Under the pieces are notes generated by a model. The model ran no database searches, was not told the DNA's origin, and saw only the letters and a program-made list of their open reading frames with translations. The position numbers were made by a program, and so were the translations under genes. 64,000 nt of DNA from Cornus controversa. Its lineage: Eukaryota; Streptophyta; Magnoliopsida; Cornales; Cornaceae. Shown in pieces: positions 1-10,350 of this stretch. The stretch is taken from contig CM048852.1 of NCBI GenBank assembly GCA_026545225.1, positions 12,992,146-13,056,145 of the forward strand. Direction: 5' to 3'. Position 1 is the stretch's first letter, and every line of letters begins with the position of its first letter.

Positions 1-202
1 CTTGAAGTACTTAATTTTTGCAAATTTTTTTTTCTTGCAAAAATTCAATTACAAAGAGGATGTCTTTTTTGTCAAGTTAAATTGGAGTCTTGAAAACAAT
101 AGGACTTTTTTTTTCCTTGTCTAAGTGGAATTGAAGGCTTGAGAATCCTGTTGCAAATAGGATTTTTTTCTTGTCCAAGTGGAATTGAAGACTTAAGGAT
201 CC
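1..202. repeat. degenerate ~54-bp tandem repeat flanking the first LTR element
   Basis: Units contain a GGAATTGAAG-like word, a GGATCCT/GAATCCT-like word, GCAAATAGGATT and a T-run. The pattern continues at 6312-6420 on the other side of the LTR element, so the element landed inside this repeat. No gene is seen. The short minus frame here is repeat translation. Confidence 0.6.
198..202. repeat. left target-site duplication GATCC of the outer LTR element
   Basis: GATCC directly precedes TGTCACGCCCCG at 203 and recurs at 6312-6316 directly after the other LTR terminus. Five bp is the usual gypsy/copia duplication length. Confidence 0.85.
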
Positions 203-324
203 TGTCACGCCCCGAAACCCGGACCGCCGGGACTACCTCGGACTGACCTCGAATTTTGAGTGTGAACCCATTCACTTAACCCCGTGAACGATCTCAACCA
301 CACTCATGCAATAGTATATAGGTT
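203..324 (-). repeat. 3'-terminal LTR tail of the outer element
   Basis: About 120 bp starting TGTCACGCCCCGAAACCCGG. It resembles the first 70 bp of the 18144 array LTR (same CCGCCGGGACT..CTCGGACTGACC framework) more than the LTR it is joined to. It lies between the primer site and the target duplication. Confidence 0.6.
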
Positions 325-335
325 TGATACCATGC
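325..335 (-). promoter_or_regulatory. primer binding site of outer element (initiator-Met tRNA type)
   Basis: The minus strand reads GCA then TGGTATCAAACC after the LTR end at 336. TGGTATCA complements the 3' end of plant initiator-Met tRNA. The 3-nt spacer matches the other LTR elements here. The adjacent LTR end is mutated (TATAAC for TGTCAC on plus). Confidence 0.65.
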
Positions 336-2393
336 TATAACGCCCCGATTTTTGACTCTGGGAGAACCGGAGGTTAAACTGTCTATTTAGCCCAAAAGAC
401 CCTCATTACTCTCATTTATTGCAGAAGTTTAACTCAATTCTTGCATATAAATGCACACAACTCCATCTTAACCAATCCCCATGGGCCCTATATCGAATCA
501 TACACCTTAGTGAAAATTTACTTGCCCACACTTTCAAGAATCACTCACTTTCAAGCCTCAAAACTTTTTATATTTGAAATTTGAAACTAAGGCCTATACC
601 ATTGGATAGAGAATCCAAAATACTCAATTTCAAAAAAAATCACACTCAATTCCGATTTAAAACGAAGAAATTACGTCGAAACGAAGTTTTGAAAAATACT
701 GTGAATAGTAATTTCGATTGTGCGAAATGGTAATCTCGGTTGTGCGAAACTGGCATCTCGATTGTGCGAAAAAAATCTCGATTGTGTGAAGATTTCACCC
801 TCTCGGGACCTTGAACCTGCAATATTGGGGGTTTTGATTGTACGAAATTGCCCCTGTTTGGACCCTAAAAATCATCATAAATCATCACCCCTTCGCACAA
901 TCGAAATGGGGGTTTCGATTGTGCGAAGTAGACATTTCGCATGATCGAAATGCACCTCCCGGGACTTCCAACAACCCTATACATGGTCCACATGAAGCCC
1001 AATCAACATTATATCATCTTAGAACCTCTCATATATGGTCCATAACATAAATGAAAGATACCAACATCAATTCTATACTCAAAACCATGTTCATGATTTA
1101 ATCATACATCAAAATAAATCATTCTCTTTCACAAACACAATCCATTCATAATGAAAACATCATCAAATGAACTAAGTGCCACCATGGGCATTATATAAAC
1201 TGAACCATTGTCCTTTCACACCCAACAAGTTTATAATCCAATACATACATCCAAATTACATTCGTCCAAGATATGACCACAACTCAAAAATAAGTCACAT
1301 GCCACAAGCCGGCATGGATAGCCACAAAATGTGCAACATCTCAAAAGTTAACAAAATGCTACTAGGGTTCCACTTAGACACTCAAGTCCCTTCTGTCATC
1401 GGCGCCTTATTTGTAAAAGAGTTTATAATAAAGGGGTGAGCACCACTGCGGCTCAGTAGAGATACCCCAACCCTCCTTAGTGCCGACTCGACACCGACCT
1501 ACATGGAATGTATATGAATACACTACATGCCACATCCACAATCTCACAAACCAATCAATAAATGCAATTGAAGAGGATTGCATATTTCATGAATCATGTA
1601 TAACATGGCCCGCTCCGAGGATCATGTAACCTTGGACACCTCCGATAACCATCCAATGACCGGGATAACTCCGAAAGGTCATTCTACCATAGCAATATAT
1701 ATGATTGCCATAGAATGAGGGGACAACTCCGAGGCTCACAATTCTTGGACATTCTCCGATTACCATCTTATGACCGGGACAACTCTGAGGGGTCATTAGT
1801 ATTGGACACACTCCGATCCTAGGCATTAAGCCTTAATATGGTGGGTCCACTCCGAGGGCCATACATAGTGGATAATTTTACCACATTTCACAACACGGTT
1901 GGACCACTTCGAAGCCCCGTGCACTTTATTTGCGTCATTTTCCCGCAACTTTCCACATATGCAATATGAATGCATAAACGCATAACATTTTATTTTCATG
2001 CTCAACTCATGCTCATTAATACTAGAAAGAAGTAACAAGCATATTTCTCATCACCACACACCACATATAGCACATATATGTATGACACATGCATATATCC
2101 TCTCATATGCATACAACTTCAAAATTAGCATACTTTACTCATGCTACACTCAATGCAAAATTTAGCACATAGAACTAACATGTTTTCAACAACCACCTTC
2201 TCACATATAATCACATATATGACACCTGGTGCACATTTTTCACATATACACCAAATTGAGCACATAATGCCTATGTATCAATTTCTTACACTCACATCCT
2301 TCAAACCCACATGCTACCACTAACACAATGGACACAATTATGAAAATATAGGACTCTAGAGAAGGAGAAAACACAACTTTCCACACCTCTCAC
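336..2393 (-). repeat. outer LTR, 3' part
   Basis: Inverted homologue of about 3115-5472. Shared landmarks include the GAGCACCACTGCGGCTCAGT block near 1438 (inverted near 4218) and the GCCGGCATGGATAGCC block near 1309 (inverted near 4354). Positions 2389-2393 (CTCAC) are one copy of the duplication made by the inner insertion. No coding gene is seen. Confidence 0.75.
711..952. repeat. array of short palindromes (TTTCGATTGTGCGAAA type) in the outer LTR
   Basis: Eight imperfect palindromic words lie near 711, 732, 753, 773, 833, 890, 910 and 933. The first four are spaced about 21 bp apart and some later ones are reversed. The word is TTTCG-ATTGTG-CGAAA, so each can fold into a short hairpin. 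The inner LTR has a palindrome array in its 3' part too, with a different word. Confidence 0.75.
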
Positions 2394-3663
2394 TGTAGAG
2401 ACCGTGACCAATTTTGGCCGGTTTATCAGTTTTTCATCATTTTCGCTATAAATGCGTTTTGAATGATGCTATGGATGTTTCGAGAGTGGAAAACATGTTT
2501 GGAAGGTTAATTTGAGGTTTTTGAAAGTTTCTGGAAGATTTGGAGAAGTTTGACTTTTTGGTCAAATCGGGGCCCGGGATGCGACTTAAATGGGCCCGGG
2601 AATCCGGAAAATTCCCAAAAATAATTATTTTTGGGAATGACTTAGATGAAATTTTTAGAGAGTAAAGGAAGTGATTCTGAGGCCGTAGGAGTTTTTGAAA
2701 TCGAAAACGGAGCCCGGGAAGGTACGTTAAGTGGCCTAGGGGTATTTTGGTCTTTTTGCAGCCTAGGGGCTTTAAATATCAGTGGCAGGGATATTTCTGC
2801 AGATCTCACACCTCTTTCTCTCTCTAAAAGACTCCATCTTCATAGCTCTACCTTCTCTCTACATTTTGGAGCCATTCGGGTGCGATTCGGGTTTCGCCGA
2901 AGAAGGGAGATGCGTAGGGGACGGCTAGGCCTTCGGTTTGAACCGAACAAAGTCATGATCCGGCAAGGTGGACATTGCTGGAATTTTTGGAAAGTGCTTG
3001 GGAGGCCTTCATTTTCGAGGTAGGGGTTCTTCTTCTCTTCTAATTGTCGATTCTAGGGTTTCGGGTGAAGAGGAGAGGTGTAGGTTGTGTATTACATGTT
3101 TTAGGAGAGTGAGAGGGGTGGAAAGTCATATTTTCTCCTTCTCTTGAGTCCTATCTTTGCACATTTGGTTTTCCTTGTGTTGGTTTTAACATGTGGGTTA
3201 AAGTGTGTGAAATGAAGAAATTGGGTATATAGGTTTTATGTGCTCAATTTGGGGTTTATGTGCAAATGCCTAACCTTGTGTCATATATGTGATTATATGT
3301 GGAATATGTGGTGGTTGAATGCATGTTAGTTGTATATGCTAAAATTATGCATTTAGTGAGGCATGAGTAAAGTATGCAAATTTTGAAGTTGTATGCATAT
3401 GAGAGGTTATATGTATGTGTTTACATATATGTGGTTTTGTGGAGATGAAATGCATGCTATGTTTCTTTATAACTAGATAATGCATTGTGAAGCATGAATA
3501 TTGAGTGCTTGAGTACAATATGTTCGAAATGCATATATGGGACCGTTGTGAGAAAACGGGGAAAAGTAGTCGAATTGTCTAGAGTAGGTTAATACTCGGT
3601 GAGGGCATTGGAGTGGTTAGACCACCCTGGAGGTAGGAGTTCTCGGTGAAAATCTTGTAAGGG

Positions 3664-3957
3664 TCTCATCACTTGGTAGGACCGATGTTCTCGGTGGTGT
3701 AGTCCGAAGATATCTCATCACTTGGTAGGACCGATGTTCTCAGTGGTGCATTCCAAAAATATCTCATCACTTGGTAGGATCGATGTTCTCAGTGGTGCAT
3801 TCCAAAAATATCTCATCACCTGGTAGGACCGATGTTCTCGGTGGTGTGTATTAAAATGATCTAATCACCTGGTAGGACCGATGTTCTCGGTGATGCGTGT
3901 TAAAACAGTTTCATTACTGGGTAGGACCGATGTTCTCGGTGATGAAAATTCTGAGCT
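3664..3957. repeat. six-copy 49-bp tandem repeat in inner LTR
   Basis: Units start at 3664, 3713, 3762, 3811, 3860 and 3909, exactly 49 bp apart. The core is CACTTGGTAGGACCGATGTT followed by CTCGGTGGTG. The unit begins with ATCAC and ends with GTGRT, so it can form a hairpin; complementarity is best in the last two copies. Confidence 0.9.
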
Positions 3958-5075
3958 TGGGTGTAAAATAGCCTAGGTTGTGTGGTTGGTTAAGAATCAT
4001 GCTAGGGTCTCGGGTTGAGTCCGAGAGGGAGACAAGAGTGTGGTTAATGCTTCCATTCTAAATTATGAAGTATGTTGTATGTTCAATGCATTCTTATATA
4101 TATATGCATTGCGTTGTGAATGAACATGGTTTATGTTGGATGATACATGGTATGTAGTGACATGCATTCATGTAGGTCGTGTCGGGTCGGCACTTAGAAG
4201 GGTTGGGGAAACCTCTACTGAGCCGCAGTGGTGCCCACCCCTTTATTCTAAACTATTTTACAGATAAGGTGCCAACGATGGATGGGATTGGAATGTCCAA
4301 GAAGAGTTCTAGCTATGTTTTGCTATGTTTTGAATATTTGTGCATTTGGCTATCCATGCCGGCTTGTGGCATGTGGATTATGTTGGGTTATAATTACATT
4401 CATGTTATATGTAACTTGTATGTTCATTTGGACCTGGTATGTATAATAAATGATGTTAGTGTATGGATATGTGGTTTGAATGAATGATATGTACCTTTTG
4501 GGAAAAGTGTGTGTGTTGGAGATGTATGGTACCATAGACCATTTTCCTCTTTAGCTATGATTTCTTATATGGTTAATCATGAGCAAATGGAGTATGGAAA
4601 GTATATATGTATGAGTTGTTGAGTGAGGATGGTAAGAAAAATGGATGGAATTGCATTTCAAGTATAAAATGCATGTTATGTGAAATTACTTGATGGCCAT
4701 TGAGGCATTAGAGTAGCCATTGGGGGGACACATGCCCAAAAGTGTCCCTTTTGAGTTCAAGGAGTGAATGGAATTTATGTTTATAGTAAGAGAATTGTGT
4801 TGGCTCCATTTTGATAGGTCATGGACCTTGTTTGGATTTAAATTGAGGAGGATACACATGTTTTGGTGCAAGGGTGGGTAATCTGACCCACAGTCACTAA
4901 ATTGAGTATAACTTGAGTTGTGGTTGGTATTTTTGGATGATTCAAATTGGGTTCGAAACTAGACATGTTAAGGATGATCCATGTCAAATTTCAAGTCAAA
5001 CGGACTTACGGATTGTGAGATATTAGTATTTGAAGTCAGGTTGAGGAATGCTGTCAAAAACTCAGGCACAGGTAT

Positions 5076-5232
5076 TTTCAGCCTGCTGAAAGTCCACTTT
5101 CAGCCAGCTGAAAGTGCACTTTCAGCCTGCTGAAAGTTCACTTTCAGGCGACTGAAAGTGCCAGTTTTGAAAATGCAAGCCCTCTGGAAGTTTCAGGCGA
5201 CTCAAACTCAATTTTCAGGCGACTGAAAGTCC
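5076..5232. repeat. array of ~22-bp palindromes (CTTTCAGCCAGCTGAAAG type)
   Basis: Words start near 5077, 5098, 5120, 5142, 5190 and 5212, with about 22-bp spacing for the first four. CACTTTCAGC-CA-GCTGAAAGTG has perfect 10-bp arms. Later words change to TTTCAGGCGACTGAAAG. Confidence 0.85.
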
Positions 5233-5472
5233 TGTAACCCTTAAAAATGTGTTTTTTTGTGATTTTTCATGATCTAAGAGTAGAAATTGAATGTCGTGGA
5301 TGCATAAATCGATGTGTGGCCCATTGGAATGGATAGTGATGAGTATACGCATAGATAATTACTTGCGTATGATTAGCTTCCGCGGTAATCGAGAAATCGG
5401 AGGAGGTTCATTGGGATTTAAATGAACAAGTTCACCTCCAATTTTCTGGGAGTCGAGAATTGGGGTGTGACA

Positions 5473-5590
5473 GGATGGTATCATAGCATAGTACCTTATA
5501 GAGGGTAAAAAGGGTCCATTGGGACTAATGGACGGGTTAACCTCCGGTTTCCCGGAGTCGGGGGGGGGGGGGGGGAACCGGGGCGTGACA
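5473..5590 (+). repeat. primer binding site and second LTR terminus of inner element
   Basis: GGA spacer, TGGTATCATAGC at 5476, then a sequence ending CCGGGGCGTGACA that is a diverged relative of LTR 3' ends, with a run of 16 or more G at about 5560. It resembles the outer LTR end at 336-420 more than the LTR it follows. Confidence 0.65.
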
Positions 5591-6311
5591 CTCACCATCC
5601 TAAAGCATGTGAAACATAACCTACACCTCTCTTCTTCACCTGAAACCCTAGAATCGACAATTAGAAGAGAAGAAGAACCCCCACCTCGAAAATGAAGGCC
5701 TTCCAAGCACTTCTCAAAATCCCAAAAATGTTAACCTTACCGAACCGTGACTTTGTTTGGTTCAAAGGGAAGCCCTAGCCGTCCCCTACGTATCTCCCTT
5801 CTTCGGCGGAACGTGAATCACACCCGAAGACCTCCAAAACCTAGAGAGAAGGAAGATAGAAGAAGTGGGAGCAATATAGAGTGAGAAATAGCCATGAGAT
5901 ATGAAATATCTCTGCAGACTTGACCATTTAAGGTCCCTAGGTTGCGAAAAGACCAAAATACCCCCGGGCCACTTAATGCACTTTCTCGGACTCAGTTTTC
6001 GATTTTGAAAACTCCCACAGCCTCGAAATCACTTCCTCTACTCTTTAAACATTTTATCTCAGGCATTCTCAAAAATAAATATTTTTAAAAATTTTCTGGA
6101 TTTCTGGGCCCACTTAAGTTGCATCTCGGACCCCGGTTTGACCAAAAAGTCAAACTTCTCCAAACCTCCCAAAAATTTCTCCAAACCGTTAAAACACTCC
6201 CCAAACATGTTCTCCACACTCAAAACATGTTAAACATCATTCAAAATGCATTTATGGCAATTATAATGTGAAAAAATGAAAAATTGACCAAAATTGGTCA
6301 CGGTCTCTACA
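5591..6311 (-). repeat. outer LTR, 5' part
   Basis: Inverted homologue of 2394-3114, ending GGTCTCTACA at 6311. Its first five bases, CTCAC, are the right-hand duplication of the inner insertion. The GATCC target duplication follows at 6312. Confidence 0.8.
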
Positions 6312-7080
6312 GATCCTATTGCAAATAAGATTTTTTTCCTTGTCCAATCTGAAATAGGATTTGGTTTTCTATATTCAAACTGAATTGGAGTCTTAAAAAT
6401 CCAATGACAAATAGGATTAATCCACCATTATATATATGTAATCTATGCTTCAGACTCTTCATATCGGAGAATAATTGAGAGAAATCCTATGAACTCTAGC
6501 AACTGTAAGCTCTTCTTTCTTTCTGTCACATCTTTTTTCTTCTTCTTCTTTCCTCTTTTTTTTTCTTCTTTCTTTTTCTTTTTTTTTTCCTTTCCTGTCG
6601 CTACCTCTTTTTTTTCCTTATTTTCTTTGTTTTTGTCTTCTTTCTCTTTTTTTTTTCTCTCTTTCTTGAATGCTGATTGGACGATGACAAGGCAGGGACT
6701 GGATGTGTAAAAAAAAATATATGTAACGATTTTCATGCTGCTTCCCTAGTTTTGAACCTGAGACCTAATAATGAGTTATTACAAGACCAAGCCATTTCTC
6801 CTACACTACACTATGTATTACAAACTTCACAACCGAGTATATATGCGGCTGAACTTCGAAAAGAACTATTTTTTTTTTCAAATCAGTTTCTACTTGTAGG
6901 CTTTGCTCGAGCTTTGTATTGCCTCTGGAAATATACAGATCCATTGAACTCATCGAGGAAGATAACTTTACGTGAGTCACTATACTCTTCTCTTTAAAGC
7001 TTCAAAAAATATTTTTTTGTCAATTCTTGCAGGTCAAATTTCTTCTCTCAAAATATGGAGTTCCGGACGCCATTCATTAG
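6312..7080. other. non-coding flank with polypyrimidine tract
   Basis: It begins with the GATCC duplication and continues the 54-bp repeat to about 6420. At 6515-6665 lies a C/T-rich tract that produces low-complexity Phe/Ser (plus) and Lys/Glu (minus) frames. No recognisable gene is present. Confidence 0.6.
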
Positions 7081-7084
7081 TGCC

Positions 7085-7595
7085 CTTTGGGATCACTTTA
7101 TTGTCCCTTTGGGTCCCTTAGTGCACTTCAATGTCACTTTATTGTCCCTTCGGGGTCCCTTGGTGCACTTCGGTGTCACTTTATTGTCCCTTCAAGGTCC
7201 CTTAGTGCACTTCAATGTCACTTTATTGTCCCTTTGGGGTCCTTTAGTGCCATTTGGGATCACTTTATTATTCCTTCGGGGTCCCTTCGTACAGATCGGT
7301 GTCACTTTATTATCCCTTTGGGTCCTTTAGTGCCCTTCGGGGTCACTTTATCATCCCTTCAGGGTCCCTTAATGCACTTCGATATCAATTTATTGTCCCT
7401 TCGGGGTCCTTAGTGCACTTCGATATCACTTTATCGTCCCTTAGTGCCCTTCGAGGTTACTTTATCGTCCTTTTGGAGTCCCTTAGTGCACTTCAGTGTC
7501 ACTTTATTGTCCCTTAATGAACTTGGTATCACTTTATCGTCCCTTCAGGGTTCCTTAATGCACTTCAGTGTCACTTTATTGTTCCTTTGGGGTTA
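7085..7595. repeat. minisatellite A, ~40-bp unit, about 13 copies
   Basis: Variable units follow the pattern CACTTTATTGTCCCTT, CGGGGTCCCTTAGTGCACTT, CGGTGT. Thirteen CACTTTA-like starts can be counted. Some units have lost part of the core, so spacing ranges from about 27 to 45 bp. All three plus frames stay open for stretches because of the repeat, giving spurious repetitive proteins. Confidence 0.9.
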
Positions 7596-7689
7596 GGCCA
7601 AGTCACCACGATGCAGCAGATATCATCAATATCTTGGTGGCAGGTCAAGTCACCCAACTCTTCTCTTGTAAGCTTCAAAAAATTTTTTT

Positions 7690-8100
7690 GTAAAGATAGT
7701 TTACACTCATATCAAGGAGTGGTTTTTTTTTTCATGCAGACAGTTTATACTCGTGTCATGAGTGTTTTTTTTGCGTAGACAGTTTATACTCGTGTTAAGG
7801 AGTGTCATCTTTTTTTTTTTTAGTAGACAGTTTATACTCGTGTTAAGAGTGTTTTTTTTTATAAACAATTTATATTCGTATCAAGGAGTGTCATCTTTTT
7901 TTTTGGTAGACAGTTTATACTCATGTCAAGGAGTGTCACTTTTTTTTTTGGTAGACACATACTCGTGTCAAATAGTGTCATTTTTTTTCGGTAGACAATT
8001 TATACTCATGTCAAGGAGTGTCATCTCTTTTTTTTATTTTTTGTTAGACAGTATATACTCGTGTCAAGGAGTGTCATCGACAGTTTAGGCTCGTATCGGG
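7690..8100. repeat. minisatellite B, ~43-bp unit, about 10 copies
   Basis: The unit is AGACAGTTTATACTCGTGTC then AAGGAGTGTCATC and a T-run. Copies begin near 7694, 7738, 7778, 7825, 7863, 7909, 7954, 7996, 8047 and 8079. The T-run length varies most. It is separated from minisatellite A by about 95 bp. Confidence 0.9.
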
Positions 8101-8118
8101 GAGCACTTTTAGCTTTAA

Positions 8119-10263
8119 TTAGTCTTCAACTTTGCAAGACTCGGGAGACAATCCAAACTTATATTGAAAGGTGTGAATCAGCTCGACGTCAATTTGGAGA
8201 TTTTCTTCTTGGTTTATTTCTTCATTACGATCTTCTTGTACTTGAGAAGAAACATCTTCTTCAAACTCATCTCCCCACCCAAAAGGAAGAGGTATTTCAT
8301 TCGTCGTGGTCCATGTAGGAGGATTGAACCTCACCCAATATGTTTTGATTCCACTGCGAGATTCGATCTAAACAGCATCTTCGGGCTTTGGTTCCCACAC
8401 TTTTCCTTCCTCTAGTCTTTTGATTTTTTAAGCCTCTCGATCTATATGGGATTGTAGACGATTTTGTTCTTGTTCCTCGCTTTCTTCTTTGAGACCTTCA
8501 TTTCGCTGATTGTTAGAGACAGTTTGAGAAAGTGACTTTTGAGACACCACTCATGTGTTTCTGGGCAATGATTCTTGCGAGATACTTGCAAAATTATTCC
8601 TATCTTGAACTTTCTTTTTTGGCCTCCATGTGAACATAATTTTTCGATCATTTCTATTTGAAGTTATTTGAGGAGAGCTTAAATGAGCTTTGTATGGAGG
8701 GCTTGCCCTTGTCTGTCCAATCTTCCACCAATGTTTTATTGACTCAATGTCTTATGTAACTGAGAACTTTCAGATGAAGTTACTGAAGCAACATGATGTA
8801 TTTCTTGATATAAGTCTTTAGAGACAATGCTTGTATTTCATCGTCCGAGTTAGGAAGTATTTCGTCTTCTTCTTCGGACTCAACCCCTCGTCTTTAAGAC
8901 AATTGTCAGACATATTGGGAAAGGCAAAAGCCTTTGCACCACAACTTATTATGCTGAGCTCCATATCATGGGCACGAGTAACAATTCTTCAAATGTACGA
9001 GGCTTGATTCCTTATAGAATGTAAAGAAGCTCCCAGTGCATGCCTTGCATACACATTTCGACTGTTGAGACTTCAGAAAGGAGATCTTTGCAATCAAGAC
9101 TTGTAGCTCGCCAGCGATTGATATAGTCAACCACAAGCTTGTCCTTCATTTGTTTAGTGTTAGTGAGTTCTAGCATGGTTACTATTCTACGAGTACTATA
9201 GAAGAGGTTGAGAAACTCTCTTTCCATCTACTCCTAATAGTCAATACTCTGAGCTTTGAGGTCCATGTACCAATCAAATACATTCCTTTTAAGAGAACGA
9301 ACAAATTGTTTGACTAAGAGGTCCCCTTCGGTGCCAGCGTTATTGCAGGTCTCCACAAAGTGTGCAACATGTTATTTAGGATTGTCTCTTCCATCAAATT
9401 GTTGAAACTTTGGCAGCTAATATCCCACTGGCGTTTTTGAGCTGTCAATTCTTTTAGTGCAAGGTTTTGAGTACATGAGAGTGCTTTGATGGACATCGTC
9501 ATACTGTGCTCGGATTGTGTTCGTTATTATATCTTACAATTGTTGGACAGACAGCAAAGTGACTGGCGAAGCAGGGTTAGTTTCATCAGCCATGTGTCCT
9601 GGCGTCAATGTGTTACGATGATCTTTTGATTGGGAACCTTGAAGAGATGAATTTGAAATATTCGCAGGTAGATGTGTTGACTTGTTAAGATTTTGGATAT
9701 CAAGCTTACTCATTAGCGCGGTAATCTACAAGTCCTTTTCTTCAACAGTCTTTGTGAGGTTTTTGATTGCGCGCGCCATCACTGCCAGTTGGTCTTCCAT
9801 TGAGGTTGTTCCAGTCATTATAGCAGCAACAATATTTGAATAGGACAGACCTTGAGGACCAACATTCTTTAAAGTGACCGATTGTTCTGAAATCTCTACT
9901 AACGACTTCGAGAACAAACCAACGCTAGAGTTGGCATCAGAGACGGAGTGGGGTGAATGTGGTGGCGCTGACCTTTCTGAAACAACATCAGAATTCTTTG
10001 CCCCCTGATGATTAATGGTGTTAACATGTTTAGTTTTCACATCCATTGGTTTAGCAGGATTGGTTTTCACCAAATAATGCTGATTCTTGAGCGAAGCAAT
10101 TGCTTTGGTCTTGCTACGCATCATAGGACCTGCTGAGGTGCTGCTGGCACTTGATAGGTTCCTAGTGTTCTTGTCACTGCTTGCTGTAACTTTGGTGTTA
10201 GTTATTCAGCAGCAGTTTCTTTTAAGTTTTTCTTATTTGTCGTCTGAACCTTGGGAGGAGCCA
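8119..10263 (-). pseudogene. degenerate Ty3/gypsy gag polyprotein
   Basis: Gag forms the capsid shell that packages retrotransposon RNA. The likely original start is ATG at 10263 (MAPPKVQTTNKKNLKE), soon ended by a stop. Open pieces follow at 10124-9726, 9502-9314, 9227-9012 and 8334-8119, separated by stops and frameshifts. The 9227-9012 piece carries the plant gypsy gag signature VVDYINRWRATSLDCKD, and the one before it reads QSFNNLMEETILNNMLHTLW, a decayed form of the usual region upstream. The 10124-9726 piece ends in a likely coiled coil (SMEDQLAVMARAIKNLTKTV). I see no protease, reverse transcriptase or integrase; the reading is replaced by minisatellite B. It is clearly non-functional. 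Confidence 0.75.
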
Positions 10264-10325
10264 TAGATTCTGATGAACAGATTTTTGGATGTATGATGTA
10301 GGAGACAGAGATGAGAGGCAAAGAT

Positions 10326-10344
10326 TGTCCCATCGGGCGTGCCA
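10326..10344 (-). promoter_or_regulatory. candidate primer binding site of the gag element
   Basis: The minus strand reads TGGCACGCCCGATGGGACA, six nt inside the candidate LTR end (10351) and just upstream of gag. It begins with TGG, as expected for a complement of a tRNA 3' CCA. The tRNA was not identified. Confidence 0.5.
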
Positions 10345-10350
10345 GAAATT

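Larger units (their letters stand above)
2394..5472 (+). repeat. inner element LTR
   Basis: It begins TG and ends CA (TGTAGAGACC..GGGGTGTGACA) and is followed by a 3-nt spacer and a primer site. Internal landmarks are a 49-bp tandem repeat (3664-3957), the conserved CTGAGCCGCAGTGG block near 4219, and palindrome words at 5076-5232. Confidence 0.8.
2394..5590 (+). mobile_element. inner LTR retroelement remnant nested in the outer LTR
   Basis: It starts TGTAGAGACCGTGACC at 2394 and ends GGGGCGTGACA at 5590, flanked by CTCAC at 2389-2393 and 5591-5595. It holds a full LTR (2394-5472, 3,079 bp), GGA plus TGGTATCA (primer binding site, 5476-5483), then about 107 bp ending in a second, divergent LTR terminus. 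It has no gag-pol. It belongs to the same broad LTR family as its host element but lies in the opposite orientation. The long frames inside (for example 2646-3023) do not resemble known proteins. Confidence 0.85.
203..6311 (-). mobile_element. outer LTR retroelement remnant (gypsy-type), interrupted by a second element
   Basis: Read on the minus strand it starts TGTAGAGACCGTGACC at 6311 and ends CGGGGCGTGACA at 203, flanked by GATCC. It consists of one LTR (6311 to 5591, then 2388 to 336; about 2.77 kb without the insertion), a primer binding site (332-325) and about 120 bp (203-324) ending in a second LTR-type terminus. Gag and pol are absent. The interruption is the plus-strand element at 2394-5590. 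The two LTR parts align with the inner LTR in order: 5591-6311 with 2394-3114, and 336-2388 with the rest. Assignment to Ty3/gypsy rests on LTR ends and primer site, not on protein. Confidence 0.8.

Noticed and set aside
3664..3957. CRISPR-like regular spacing
   Set aside because: The whole 49-bp unit repeats with no unique spacers, inside a plant LTR.
6443..6736. Lys/Glu-rich 97-codon frame (minus) and Phe-rich frame (plus)
   Set aside because: Both are translations of one polypyrimidine tract.
7055..7517. Repetitive 87-108-codon proteins (FIVPLGPLVHF-type repeats)
   Set aside because: Three frames of minisatellite A stay open by periodicity; no start context or family.
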